A DNA stretch of 64,000 nucleotides from a virus. Both the position numbers and the translations under genes were made by a program. The DNA is taken from positions 124,001 through 188,000 of IMG/VR virus record IMGVR_UViG_3300023179_000009; one strand, 5' to 3'. The notes under the pieces were generated by a model, which made no database searches, was not told the origin of the DNA, and was given only the letters and a program-made list of their open reading frames with translations. Shown here in pieces: positions 50,619 to 59,981 of the stretch; position 1 is the first letter of the stretch; each line of letters starts with the position of its first letter.

Positions 50619-51001
50619 CAAAACAAGTAATTGTTATGAGGTGCAAATACCCTGACGGCAAAGGCGGCACCACCGGGTTGAGAAAAGGCAAAATGATTGC
50701 CCAAGCGTGCCATGCTTCAATGGCATTTATTACAAGAAGATTAGATAAAAATGAACCAATTACACAAGTTCAAAAAGATTGGCTTGATAATAGTTTCACT
50801 AAAATATGTGTTGGCGTAGATACAGAACAAGAATTATTAGACGTTGCCGAAAAAGCAAAAAAAATGAATGTAGAATGTCATGTAATAACCGACAATGGCA
50901 AGACAGAGTTTGGCGGCATTCCAACAAAAACGTGCTTAGCCCTCGGACCAGACCTGTCTGAAAAAATAGATGAAGTAACTGGCGATTTGAAACTATTATA
51001 A
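50615..51001 (+). CDS. pth2: Peptidyl-tRNA hydrolase, Pth2 type
   Basis: 128 residues. LRKGKMIAQACHASMAF, FTKICVGVDTEQELLDVAEKA, ECHVITDNGKTEFGGIPTKTCLALGP and IDEVTGDLKLL match Pth2, the type usual in archaea and eukaryotes and found only sometimes in bacteria. It frees tRNA from stalled peptidyl-tRNA. It is the fifth translation-linked function in the window. It overlaps the methyltransferase gene by 4 bp. Confidence 0.93.
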   Translation: MTKQVIVMRCKYPDGKGGTTGLRKGKMIAQACHASMAFITRRLDKNEPITQVQKDWLDNSFTKICVGVDTEQELLDVAEKAKKMNVECHVITDNGKTEFGGIPTKTCLALGPDLSEKIDEVTGDLKLL

Positions 51002-51004
51002 TTC

Positions 51005-53236
51005 ATGTCTCCGCAGAACAAGAGTTGGGTAAATTTCGCCGGCCAGTCTATAGCAAAATTACTAAATGAAGATTTTGATCTCTCTGTTTTTTTGGATCAA
51101 TTTAGAAAGTGTTCTAAAAATTTAAAAATAGAGTTGGAGGATTCGTTTATAAAAGCAATTTTGCTCAAGCCCGACAAACCTTGGCCCTATTTTTTTTTGG
51201 CAGAGATAGCCGATAGTGTAGATGATAAATTATATCTTTATCGTGAATCGCTCAAGATCACCAAGACAGACTATGCCAAAAAAATGATAGAGAGTCTGTC
51301 TGATCTGAATTTTGTTAATTTGCCAAATAAAGATATAAGTTATGAGAAATTTCCTTTATGCAAGAACGTTTTATATTTTTCCCCAGAGGCACCAGATTTT
51401 GATTGCAGCAGCGGCGGTAATAGACTTTATGAAATTTTAAAAATACTAGCAGAGTCTGATTTTAATGTTTACTTTTTGTGCAATAATTCAAAAAATATTA
51501 AACATATAAATTGTTTAAAAGATTTGAAAATTAATTGTTTTGAGGCGGATTTTTCTAAAAGAATTTTCATTCAAGATTATATTAAACAATTTAAGGAAGA
51601 AGGTTTAGTTTTTGAAGTTGCTATTTTTTCTTGGTACGATTCGGCTCATCAATACTTTGATTTTGCAAAAGAACAATACCCTGACATAAAAACAATAATA
51701 GACACTGTTGATGTCCACTGGAAAAGAGAATTTAGAGGATTTGAAAAAGGATTTTTTCAACAAAAGCAGGTTATTGAAAGAAAAAATATTGAAATTGAGG
51801 TCTATTCCAAAGCAGATGTGTTGTTGGCTGTGACTCAAGAAGATAGTTTAGAATTAAAAAAAGAACTAGGAGAAGACGCCAATGTTAAGATATTATCTAA
51901 TATTCACAAATTAAAAAACAATGAAAAACTTGGGCAAGACATTGTTTTTATAGGTAATTATAATCACACTCCCAATGTTGATGCAGTAATTGATTGTATC
52001 GATATATTTCAACAATTCTCTAACACAGATTTTTATAAAAATCTTTCTTATAAACCCAAACTAAGAATAGCTGGTCCAAACTTAGAATTTGGTATTTTAG
52101 AAAAAGCACAAAATATTGAAGATATTGTGGTTGAAGGACACGTTCACAACTTAAATGATTTTTATAAAAATGCAAAAGTTCTAATGGCTCCTATAAATTG
52201 GGGAGCAGGAATTAAAGGAAAAATTTGCGACTCATGCATCAGAGGAGTTCCAGCTATAACCACGGATATTGGCAACGAAGGAATAAATTTAATAGATAAT
52301 GAAAGTGGTTTTGTTGCCAATACGAAAGATGAGTTTTTAGAAAAATTAAAAAATGTTTATTTAATGCCCTTAGATCAACTAAAAACAATAGCTAAAAATG
52401 GACAAAATTTAATTGATTCTTTAGTTTCTCCAAGTAAAGCCAAAAATGTTCTTGTGTCTAATCTAATCCCAAAAAACATAATAATAAGCATTGTTATGTT
52501 TAACAAATTAGACATAATAAAAAATTGTTTAAATTCAATACTAAAAAAAACACAATACTCAAATTATAAAATAGCACTGACCGACAATACCCTTAATCCA
52601 GATGTAGAGAATTATGTTTTGGATATTCAAAAATTACATAAAGAAAAAATAGTATATTTTAAAAATCAATCAAATGATTATTTTGTAGAATCTAATAACA
52701 AAATATTTAATCACCCAGATTTTATCTCATCAGATGTAGTTTTGATAAATGACGATATAGAAATAGTAAGTGAATGTTGGTTATCCTACCTGTACTCAGC
52801 CGCCTATTCCGAATACGATATTTGTGCTGTTGGGGGTAAGATACTCCACCCTGATAATAAAGTCGCTGAGTGCGGTTCCGAACTAAACAATCAAGGTTTT
52901 GGTGGCCACCATGGTTATGGGTTAGATCCAAATATAGACTTTTTAAATAAACGGAGATACGTAGGATATTGTTCTGGTTGTTTGTTGTACATGAGAAGAG
53001 ATGCTTTGGATATATTTGGCGTTTTCGATAAAGATTTTGCTCCTATGTACTTTGAAGATAGTGAGTGGCAATACCGGTGTCACATTGGAGGATACAAGAC
53101 AATTTATGAACCGAAGTGTGTGGCCATCCACCATGAAGAAAAGCAAGAAAATAAACCCATGAAGAAACATCAAGAAACAAACAGAAATAAATTTTTAGAA
53201 AAATATAAAGATATAGATATAGAAAAATATAATTAA
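51005..53236 (+). CDS. Two-domain glycosyltransferase (GT4-like plus GT2)
   Basis: 743 residues. The first 100 residues are helical and may hold TPR-like repeats. Residues about 115-490 form a GT-B domain (IVFIGNYNHTPNVDAV, LRIAGPNLEFG, APINWGAGIKGKICDSCIRGVPAITT). Residues about 495-735 form a GT2 GT-A domain (IISIVMFNKLDIIKNCLNSIL, VVLINDDIEI, YFEDSEWQYR). Two linked enzymes suggest making of a defined glycan. It starts 3 bp after Pth2. Confidence 0.82.
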   Translation: MSPQNKSWVNFAGQSIAKLLNEDFDLSVFLDQFRKCSKNLKIELEDSFIKAILLKPDKPWPYFFLAEIADSVDDKLYLYRESLKITKTDYAKKMIESLSDLNFVNLPNKDISYEKFPLCKNVLYFSPEAPDFDCSSGGNRLYEILKILAESDFNVYFLCNNSKNIKHINCLKDLKINCFEADFSKRIFIQDYIKQFKEEGLVFEVAIFSWYDSAHQYFDFAKEQYPDIKTIIDTVDVHWKREFRGFEKGFFQQKQVIERKNIEIEVYSKADVLLAVTQEDSLELKKELGEDANVKILSNIHKLKNNEKLGQDIVFIGNYNHTPNVDAVIDCIDIFQQFSNTDFYKNLSYKPKLRIAGPNLEFGILEKAQNIEDIVVEGHVHNLNDFYKNAKVLMAPINWGAGIKGKICDSCIRGVPAITTDIGNEGINLIDNESGFVANTKDEFLEKLKNVYLMPLDQLKTIAKNGQNLIDSLVSPSKAKNVLVSNLIPKNIIISIVMFNKLDIIKNCLNSILKKTQYSNYKIALTDNTLNPDVENYVLDIQKLHKEKIVYFKNQSNDYFVESNNKIFNHPDFISSDVVLINDDIEIVSECWLSYLYSAAYSEYDICAVGGKILHPDNKVAECGSELNNQGFGGHHGYGLDPNIDFLNKRRYVGYCSGCLLYMRRDALDIFGVFDKDFAPMYFEDSEWQYRCHIGGYKTIYEPKCVAIHHEEKQENKPMKKHQETNRNKFLEKYKDIDIEKYN

Positions 53237-53237
53237 T

Positions 53238-54518
53238 ATGAAATCTTGTATATTAACAACATTTTACAATCCAACAAAATCAAAGAATAAAATAAAAAAT
53301 TTTCATTCTTTTTATAATTCTTTAAAAAAACAAAAACTCAACGATTTGCTTTATGTTTGCGAAATTTCTCATGATGGACAATTTGAAATAAGTGATATAG
53401 ACAATTACTATCAAATAACCAACCCAGATTTTTTGTGGCACAAAGAATCAGCTATCAATTATCTTTTAACTAAAGTTAAAAATGATTTTGATGGAATAAT
53501 TTTAGCTGATTGTGATATAAAAATAGATAATAATAATTGGTATGATAAAACAAATTTTTTTTTAAATGATTATATTTGTTTGCAACCTTTTGAAAAAATA
53601 AATTACTTAAATTGGGACAAATCATTTGTAGAATACACAGATAGTTCTATTTTTAATTTTTTGAGTTCAAGTTCTATTGTTGATCGTGGTAATCCCGGCA
53701 CTCTAATAGCTTATAGAAGAGACTACTTAGAAACTGTCGGAGGTTTGTTTTCTAAATGTTTAATTGGGGGCGGAGACACCATTAACATAATTCCATTGTG
53801 TTATGATAAATTTTTTCAATTAAAATTTCTTGATAGAGTTTGTAAAGATATTAGATTTGAAATATTTGATTATTTTGATAAATGCTTGTTGGCTATTCAA
53901 AAATTAAATAAAAAAAATTATACTTTTTTAGAAAATATTAATATTTTTCATATGTTTCATGGATTAATTAAAAAAAGAAGTTATGAAGAAAGATACAAAA
54001 TAATAAACGATTTGAATTTCAATGATTATTTTTTAATAAATTTTGATGGATTTTTTAACATAATTAAAAATTCAAAAAATTTAAATCATCAAATTTTAGA
54101 TTTTTATAAATCTAGAGATGATGATTTTTTTGTAGAAAAAAATACCCCAATTATTGTTTCAACTTTAAACAAGTTAAAAAAAGAACAAGAAGGATCTTGG
54201 TTGTGTGGTTGTGATAGTTTTTATTTGTCTAATATTAAAAAAATAAAAATTAATTTAAATAAATGTCATTTAAGATTAAATTACTTTGAAGTTTATTTAA
54301 ATAATCAAAAATTTCTTTTTGATTTTAATAATCAAAAAGAAATAGAACTAGAATTTGAAGATCCTAAAACTATACAAATCAAATCCGACAGTTACGTTCC
54401 ATTTTTAATAAAAGAAAGTGAAGATATAAGAAATCTTTCTTTTCTTATAAAAGATATAAAAATACAAACTAGAAAAGATAACTCATACATAAATTATCCA
54501 TTGGAAGAAATTTTTTGA
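53238..54518 (+). CDS. GT2/GT-A-like glycosyltransferase
   Basis: 426 residues. CILTTFYNPTKSKNKIKNFHSF at the start, FDGIILADCDIKIDNNNWY (metal-binding DCD) and NPGTLIAYRRDYLETVGGLF fit a GT-A domain in the first 250 residues. The C-terminal 170 residues are unrecognised. It is adjacent on both sides to sugar-related genes. Confidence 0.68.
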   Translation: MKSCILTTFYNPTKSKNKIKNFHSFYNSLKKQKLNDLLYVCEISHDGQFEISDIDNYYQITNPDFLWHKESAINYLLTKVKNDFDGIILADCDIKIDNNNWYDKTNFFLNDYICLQPFEKINYLNWDKSFVEYTDSSIFNFLSSSSIVDRGNPGTLIAYRRDYLETVGGLFSKCLIGGGDTINIIPLCYDKFFQLKFLDRVCKDIRFEIFDYFDKCLLAIQKLNKKNYTFLENINIFHMFHGLIKKRSYEERYKIINDLNFNDYFLINFDGFFNIIKNSKNLNHQILDFYKSRDDDFFVEKNTPIIVSTLNKLKKEQEGSWLCGCDSFYLSNIKKIKINLNKCHLRLNYFEVYLNNQKFLFDFNNQKEIELEFEDPKTIQIKSDSYVPFLIKESEDIRNLSFLIKDIKIQTRKDNSYINYPLEEIF

Positions 54519-54521
54519 AAA

Positions 54522-55769
54522 ATGATTGGTAAATTAATATACGAAGCGGAGAAATTCTTAGACTCAACAGAAACTGGCCCCGAGTTAGTTGAAAAATATG
54601 CATCCACTATATGCACAGATTTACTTTTCTTGAATGAAAAATTAGTTCGCTCTATCGTTGACAAAATGAAACAAAATGTTATAGATTTTGCTGTAAAAAA
54701 TAGTAAATTGTATTTTAATTTTGATAATAGTAAAATTTACACAAGAGAAGATTTAAAGTTTAATGTAAATTGGCTTGTGCCACAATTAAAAAATGAAGTT
54801 GCAAATTTTAATACCAGCGGTAGCACATCGGGCAAACAATTTTTTTATTATGTTTGGAAAAAATATATTGATTTTATTGAAGACAAAAATCAATACGGTA
54901 TGATACTAGATGAATACGAAATAAATAGATCTATTGATAATAAATTGAATATTTTAATTCTAATCAACCTGCATTATAATCCAAAATTTAAAGATTTTTA
55001 TATTCAAGACGATAGTGGTCATCCTTACACCATGCATACTCATCAATCTTTGAAAAGCAATAGATTCTTTGTTAATTTTGAAAATTACTCGCATGAACCA
55101 GAGGAGTGGCACAGAAATTTATTTCAATTATTTGACACATTTAATTTTGACGTAATATTAATAAGTTCACCAATTTTACACAACATGGTTTACTATATTA
55201 AAAATTTTAATTATAAGAAAAAATTGTCAAAATTAATTAGCCAAACTGGGCAGTTTTTAATAGAAAGTGATAAAAATTTTTTATTGTCCAATAATTTTGT
55301 TGAAAATTTTTGCGATCATATGCGATGTTGGGACGGTGGCGCTACTTTTTTTAATTGCAAACATGGCAACTATCATTTAATGGACAATCTTAGCTTTGTT
55401 GAAAGTTTTGATAAAAAAATGATTTCAACCGATTATTTTTCTTTACCTTCTCCATTTATAAATTATTGGAATGGAGATCTTTGTCTGGTTTCAGACGATT
55501 ATAAAAGATGTGATTGTGGAAGATTATTTAGAGAATTTAAAATGTTAGAAAATAGACCTTTTGCATTAAAAGGCACCGAAAAGCTTACAAACATAAAAAA
55601 ACAAATAAGTAAATTAGATTTTAAATCTCAAATTAAACAAGTTCAGTTTGAAAATTTTAATGCTAAAATACATGTATCCAAAGATATGGATTGTGAACAA
55701 ATAAAATTATTAGAAGAAATATTAAAAGATTATAAAATAAACATTTATAAAATGGACTCAGAACAATGA
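54522..55769 (+). CDS. Adenylate-forming enzyme, PaaK/CapK-like
   Basis: 415 residues. The ATP-binding NTSGSTSGKQFFY corresponds to the SxTTGxP-type loop, and the C-terminal part has INYWNGDLCLVSDDYKRCDCGR, as in PaaK-like ligases (tGDL and CxCGR). Such proteins activate carboxylates or act in capsule synthesis (CapK). A partner for the glycosyltransferases is likely. It ends by overlapping a Cys-rich small gene. Confidence 0.75.
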   Translation: MIGKLIYEAEKFLDSTETGPELVEKYASTICTDLLFLNEKLVRSIVDKMKQNVIDFAVKNSKLYFNFDNSKIYTREDLKFNVNWLVPQLKNEVANFNTSGSTSGKQFFYYVWKKYIDFIEDKNQYGMILDEYEINRSIDNKLNILILINLHYNPKFKDFYIQDDSGHPYTMHTHQSLKSNRFFVNFENYSHEPEEWHRNLFQLFDTFNFDVILISSPILHNMVYYIKNFNYKKKLSKLISQTGQFLIESDKNFLLSNNFVENFCDHMRCWDGGATFFNCKHGNYHLMDNLSFVESFDKKMISTDYFSLPSPFINYWNGDLCLVSDDYKRCDCGRLFREFKMLENRPFALKGTEKLTNIKKQISKLDFKSQIKQVQFENFNAKIHVSKDMDCEQIKLLEEILKDYKINIYKMDSEQ

Positions 55770-55945
55770 CAGACTATGAAAGCAATGATGATTATTTTGA
55801 TCAAGACGGTCCTATATACAGTATTTTAGAAGACAAAGGTTGCTGTTGTCCCGATGAAACCGGCGACCGCTGCGGAAGTGACTGTTGTTGTTGCGGACTT
55901 GGCTTTGCCCCAATCGGCCCAGGTTGTGCATGTGCGCCAGCTTAA
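55766..55945 (+). CDS. 59-residue Cys-rich small protein
   Basis: The ATG overlaps the previous stop (ATGA), which supports a real gene. The first 25 residues are acidic (MTDYESNDDYFDQDG), then 11 cysteines in 31 residues include CCC, CGSDCCCC and CACAPA. This could bind zinc or an iron-sulfur centre, or be cross-linked. No family recognised. The AT-rich background makes this Cys/Gly-rich stretch stand out. Confidence 0.65.
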   Translation: MTDYESNDDYFDQDGPIYSILEDKGCCCPDETGDRCGSDCCCCGLGFAPIGPGCACAPA

Positions 55946-55977
55946 AAATTCTTAACAAAAATTGAAAGATTATAAAA

Positions 55978-56241
55978 ATGGAAATTGAAAAATTATCAAA
56001 AATAATTTACGCTTTGACACTAAGAGACAGGAAGGATAAACAAAGTTTTTGGTTTGAAAAAGGCTTTAGAAGAATGCACGAAATGGGAATAAACTTACTA
56101 GATTATTGGCAGAAGAAAATACAGTCCAACCCAGAATATTATGAAAAATTAGCTGAGGAAGTTTTTAAAAAATATGAATTTTTAGAAAACAACCCAGAAT
56201 TAAAAAATATTCCTAAACCACCAAAAAATTATGATAAATAA
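55978..56241 (+). CDS. Hypothetical helical protein
   Basis: 87 charged residues (KIIYALTLRDRKDKQSFWFEKGFRRM, YEKLAEEVFKKYEFL). Overlaps the next gene by 11 bp. No family recognised. Confidence 0.55.
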   Translation: MEIEKLSKIIYALTLRDRKDKQSFWFEKGFRRMHEMGINLLDYWQKKIQSNPEYYEKLAEEVFKKYEFLENNPELKNIPKPPKNYDK

Positions 56242-56632
56242 TGCAAACATTTTAGATTGTTTAATTTTGCTTTCAAAAAATGTAGAATCCTTCAATTTAT
56301 TAAAAAAAGAATTTCCCGATATTCTAGCAGATTTGGTTAGTTTTCAAAATAACAATAACTGTAGTTGTAAAAATAAATTGATTAATTTTTTTATAGAAAA
56401 AATTAATAGTGATTCAAATTTTTTTGATAAATATATAAAAGATAATGATTTTTTTACAAAATTAGATAATTTATCAAAAGAAAAATTAGAAAAAAATTAC
56501 GCCGGTAGGGTTTTTGTTATTGAAAAAAATGAATCTTCTTGGAAACAATTTACTCAAAGTTTAGTTGGTAAAAATTTTAAAATGTTTAGTGTCGCAGAAA
56601 GAGAAGACACAGTAGCTGTTTATTTTTTATGA
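56231..56632 (+). CDS. Hypothetical protein
   Basis: 133 residues, helical and Asn/Lys-rich with CSCKNKLINFFIEK. Linked by an ATGA overlap to the membrane protein downstream. No family recognised. Confidence 0.55.
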   Translation: MINNANILDCLILLSKNVESFNLLKKEFPDILADLVSFQNNNNCSCKNKLINFFIEKINSDSNFFDKYIKDNDFFTKLDNLSKEKLEKNYAGRVFVIEKNESSWKQFTQSLVGKNFKMFSVAEREDTVAVYFL

Positions 56633-56913
56633 TTTTTGTAATTTATCTAATGTCTACTTTGGGAATTTGCTACGCTTGGAGCGACACAGAGGTTAGTGTT
56701 CCTCTGAGAAATTATGTGGCCAGATTTCCTTTTCTAAGAAAGGTTTTACTTTGTCACGAGTGTTCTAGTTTTTGGATAAGTTTAGCAATTAGTTTTTTTA
56801 TTAATCCAGCAGAAGGGTATTGTTTTCCGATAATAAGTAATTTTTTAAGCGCTTTTTGTGGATTTTTTATTAATTTATTTTTTGTTAGAAACAATAAAAT
56901 ACCTTCTAATTAG
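56629..56913 (+). CDS. Small membrane protein, DUF1360-like
   Basis: 94 residues. FIVYLMSTLGICYAWSD, FPFLRKVLLCHECSSFWISLAISFF and the last FLSAFCGFFINLFFV give three membrane segments. The LCHEC pair before SFW resembles DUF1360-type membrane proteins. It ends by overlapping the convergent ATPase gene by 8 bp. Confidence 0.62.
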   Translation: MIFVIYLMSTLGICYAWSDTEVSVPLRNYVARFPFLRKVLLCHECSSFWISLAISFFINPAEGYCFPIISNFLSAFCGFFINLFFVRNNKIPSN

Positions 56914-57970
56914 ATATTTTTTGAATTAATTTTATGGATTCTTTCAAAGATATATTTTTTATTTGACATTCCCTTAATCTAAATATTTGATCCAAGTTGT
57001 AATCTTTTGCTTCTTGTGCCCAATCCTCCGATAATATTTTTTTTCTTATATCAATGTCGGGATTATCAAAGCATCTTGTGAATTTAAAACGACTTGGACG
57101 ATTTTTAAGTGCATCATCTACTTTGTTTATGTCATTCACTGTCATGATAAAAACAACATTTTCATATGTGTTGTACACACCATCTAATCCATTTAGTATG
57201 ATATCAAATGTAAACTTGATTTGTTTGTTTTCTCCTCCTCCAAGGATACACTTTCGACCATCAAAATAATTATCAAAATCTTCAAATAAAACTATACATT
57301 TTTTTGGAATTTGCGCAAACAAAAGAAGCAAATCATGATTGGTCCAATCAGGATTTAGTGTAAATATCATGATCGGCAATCTGTATGTTGTTGCCAGATA
57401 TTTTACTAAAGAAGTTTTTCCGTTCCCTGGAGGGCCATATAAAAGTGCCGATGTTTTTTTTCTATCACCAGCAACAACCTCTATGACTTCTTTTTCAAAA
57501 TCTTTCCAAAGAAATTCATTCACTATTGGTGGTGGCGGTGTTTCTTTTAAAGATCCTATTTTGTCAACACCGTATGGCATCATCAACTCCACAGGGATGC
57601 CAAGGTTAATTAGTTGTAGTTCTTTTAACTTTTCTTTTAGAAATTTTTTTATGTTCTTGTATTGCCATCTTAAACAATAAATTGTTGTTATATAATCTTT
57701 GCTACTAAAACCAGCTTGCATCAGCCGTTCGTTGTGATAAATATAGAACCAAGGAGCGTCTTTAAAAAAGCAAAAAGAAGAATATTCAATCGGATGGCGT
57801 TCATCGGACACAAATTCTTCACTTAAAACTATTTGTCTTTGATTTTTAAATAAATCGAATAAAGTTTTAAATGTATTTTCTTCTATCCTTATTTCTATCA
57901 ATATTAAGTACTTAAAAACAGCCCAAACTCCAAATCCTGATGCGATTATTGCTAAAATATTTGATAACAT
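56906..57970 (-). CDS. BCS1-like AAA ATPase
   Basis: 354 residues. An N-terminal membrane segment (ILAIIASGFGVWAVFKYLILIEI) is followed by a middle domain, then Walker A GPPGNGKT, Walker B CIVLFEDFD and VFIMTVNDINKVDDALKNRPSRFKF. This is the order of BCS1-type membrane AAA ATPases. The extein of the ATPase at 38 resembles it, so two copies of the family are present. Substrate unknown. Confidence 0.85.
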   Translation of the reverse strand: MLSNILAIIASGFGVWAVFKYLILIEIRIEENTFKTLFDLFKNQRQIVLSEEFVSDERHPIEYSSFCFFKDAPWFYIYHNERLMQAGFSSKDYITTIYCLRWQYKNIKKFLKEKLKELQLINLGIPVELMMPYGVDKIGSLKETPPPPIVNEFLWKDFEKEVIEVVAGDRKKTSALLYGPPGNGKTSLVKYLATTYRLPIMIFTLNPDWTNHDLLLLFAQIPKKCIVLFEDFDNYFDGRKCILGGGENKQIKFTFDIILNGLDGVYNTYENVVFIMTVNDINKVDDALKNRPSRFKFTRCFDNPDIDIRKKILSEDWAQEAKDYNLDQIFRLRECQIKNISLKESIKLIQKISN

Positions 57971-58005
57971 TATTATATTTTAGCAATATTTTAAACTTTT
58001 GTAAA

Positions 58006-59496
58006 CTATTTCCAACTTATTGGCTCGCTGCTCTTTTTACGTTTTGTTCCCTTTTTGTTGCAAGCAGATAGAGTTGGCCTACATGCCGGATAACTTCTTT
58101 CGGCTCCCTTGCCTGTTTTTTTTCTTCCACATGGTACCAAATGACCTTTACGGCTTTTTTTACAATCTATCCAGCCCTTTCCATTATTTCTATCAAACCA
58201 CCCTTTAAGTCCACGTTCTTTTTCTAAATCAAATGCTCCTTCTCTGAAGTCTTCAGGTTTTACGGTTCCCTTCGCCACAGATCGTATTCTTGCTGCGAAC
58301 AACCCTGGCCCCACACCCTCAGGTATTTGTTTTCCTAAAGATTGCATTGATTGAATTATTTGTTCGCTAGACATTTGAGATACATCCATGCCTTGATACA
58401 TTAAAGCCATAGCAACGCTCATGGCATCACTGTATTGCTTTGGTTCTTTTAGTTTTTCATCAAGATGAAAAACTTGTTCTTGCATGTGCTTTTTTTTCTT
58501 TTTAGAATTGCCCCAATTTTTAGCACCAACTTTGCGGCACTTTACAAGTGCCCCCGAGTTGCCAGTTATAGTAATCAGCCCGTTGCCATCCGTTTCCTGC
58601 ATCATGACCCAAGTGCCGTTCTCTGTTTGAGGACACCAAACATCCGCTTTTCTTTTTTCTATTAATTTAAAATTTTCTAAATGTTTGGTGCCATTATAAG
58701 CAACATAATGGCAACCATAAACGTTGGTAGTTTTGTGTTTTTTAAATGTTACCAATCCCTTATTTAGAAAAGCAGATATTAGGAATGCATCCCTGTGATT
58801 TATATCTTTTTGTTTAAATCCGAAAGATTGTTTTCCATGTGGTGAACCATACATGTACTCATGATTACTCTCATTCTTCTGCACAGTTAATCTTTGTGTT
58901 TTGATTTGATTTCCATCATAAACTATGGCACTATAAAGCCAACTTTCACGTTGCTCTGGCGAGCAATTCAAAAGATACTCAATCCAATTTGTTTGATATT
59001 TATAAATTTTATCTAAGCTGATTGGATTACCCCCATGGTATTTTGAACTTATGACCAACGCTCTGTTGCTCCCAGATCCCGATACAATTTCTTCAGTTGT
59101 TAACAACCTCATATCATTTACAAGGTCGGTGTGTCTTTTTCTTCCTCTGTTGCCTTTGCATTTAGGGTATTTTACAACCCATTTATGATTTGGGGTGCAT
59201 TCAAATTTCCAACCAGTATTGCCATTTTTAATCACATAAGTTTCAGCATCTTTGTAATTAAACAAATTTAATATTGGCTTAAACTCAAGGCTGTCTTTTT
59301 CAAGATTAAATGTTAGAATTTCTTCTCCAATTTGAAGCTGTTCGTGTGTCTTCCAGCCCTCTCTTGTAAGAGCTTTGGAAGTCTCTACCGGAACACAGGC
59401 ATAAGCTGAAGGCCAAACGGAATACCTGCTTTTTACCTTGTGATAACAAGCATCCTTTTCTTCATTTAACTCAAACCATTCTTTAAAACTTTTCAA
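58006..59496 (-). CDS. DUF5872-type protein with intein and targeting-like N-terminus
   Basis: 496 residues from TTG 59496, with AAGGTGG upstream and a 4-bp overlap with 59493. The N-terminus MKSFKEWFELNEEKD fits the shared tag. Exteins join as KSRYSVWPSAYA/SGALVKCRKVGAKNWGN, a known DUF5872-type motif. A later GWIDCKKSRKGHLVPCG with SYPACRPTLSAC is a Cys-rich basic repeat. The protein is probably a virion or packaged component. An ATG start at 59658 would run through the small membrane gene and is unlikely. Confidence 0.72.
   Translation of the reverse strand: MKSFKEWFELNEEKDACYHKVKSRYSVWPSAYACVPVETSKALTREGWKTHEQLQIGEEILTFNLEKDSLEFKPILNLFNYKDAETYVIKNGNTGWKFECTPNHKWVVKYPKCKGNRGRKRHTDLVNDMRLLTTEEIVSGSGSNRALVISSKYHGGNPISLDKIYKYQTNWIEYLLNCSPEQRESWLYSAIVYDGNQIKTQRLTVQKNESNHEYMYGSPHGKQSFGFKQKDINHRDAFLISAFLNKGLVTFKKHKTTNVYGCHYVAYNGTKHLENFKLIEKRKADVWCPQTENGTWVMMQETDGNGLITITGNSGALVKCRKVGAKNWGNSKKKKKHMQEQVFHLDEKLKEPKQYSDAMSVAMALMYQGMDVSQMSSEQIIQSMQSLGKQIPEGVGPGLFAARIRSVAKGTVKPEDFREGAFDLEKERGLKGWFDRNNGKGWIDCKKSRKGHLVPCGRKKTGKGAERSYPACRPTLSACNKKGTKRKKSSEPISWK
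58558..59397 (-). mobile_element. Intein in the DUF5872-type gene
   Basis: 280 residues between YA and SGALV. It begins CVPVETSKALTREGWKTHEQLQIGEEIL, has block B CTPNHKW, and ends VWCPQTENGTWVMM then LITITGN before Ser, a style common in phage inteins. The penultimate residue is Gly, not His. Weak LAGLIDADG-like segments (LYSAIVYDGN and FLISAFLNKG) suggest a decayed or divergent homing endonuclease. Confidence 0.85.
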
Positions 59497-59708
59497 AATA
59501 CCCACCTTAAAAACAAAAATGCAAACAAAACTATTCCAACAATCATCAAAGTAGTTCCACCAAAAAACCAGAAGGCCAGGAGACCGAGTGCTATTATGGT
59601 AAAAGATTTTTGTTGCTTTGCCTTGTAGTCGAGATAAAGATATCTTCCTATAAAACAAGCACCAACAAGTAAAGATACGATTGCTGCTATTAAAAGATAG
59701 TTTTCCAT
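59493..59708 (-). CDS. Small three-TM membrane protein
   Basis: 71 residues with three hydrophobic stretches (LLIAAIVSLLVGACFIGRYLYL, SFTIIALGLLAFWFFGG, LMIVGIVLFAFLFL). AGGGC lies before the ATG. It overlaps the DUF5872 gene start by 4 bp. Holin is one possible role. Confidence 0.62.
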   Translation of the reverse strand: MENYLLIAAIVSLLVGACFIGRYLYLDYKAKQQKSFTIIALGLLAFWFFGGTTLMIVGIVLFAFLFLRWVF

Positions 59709-59717
59709 TTTTGCCCT

Positions 59718-59981
59718 CTATAATTTTTTGATTTTTACCACTAAGTCTCCATCACCTTTGATGACACGATGCCATTCATTTGCTTTTATTTTTATTGGTT
59801 TTTGAATACTCTCAGGGAGTTGATTGTCTCTTTGAAACAACCAATTTGTTTGTTTTAAAGGAATCACTAGGCGATCTTCCTTATCTTTGTGCCATTTTAA
59901 TTCATGTGAATGAACGTCCCCAGAAAATGTTCTTACATATTCTTTTGTTGATACTTTTTTTTCTTTAAATGGCAGACTCAT
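59718..59981 (-). CDS. Conserved-looking hypothetical protein
   Basis: 87 residues. STKEYVRTFSGDVHSHELKWHKDKEDR and KIKANEWHRVIKGDGDLVVKI look like a small cupin-type or beta-barrel protein with Trp/His. I cannot name it. Located 9 bp before the small membrane gene. Confidence 0.58.
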   Translation of the reverse strand: MSLPFKEKKVSTKEYVRTFSGDVHSHELKWHKDKEDRLVIPLKQTNWLFQRDNQLPESIQKPIKIKANEWHRVIKGDGDLVVKIKKL

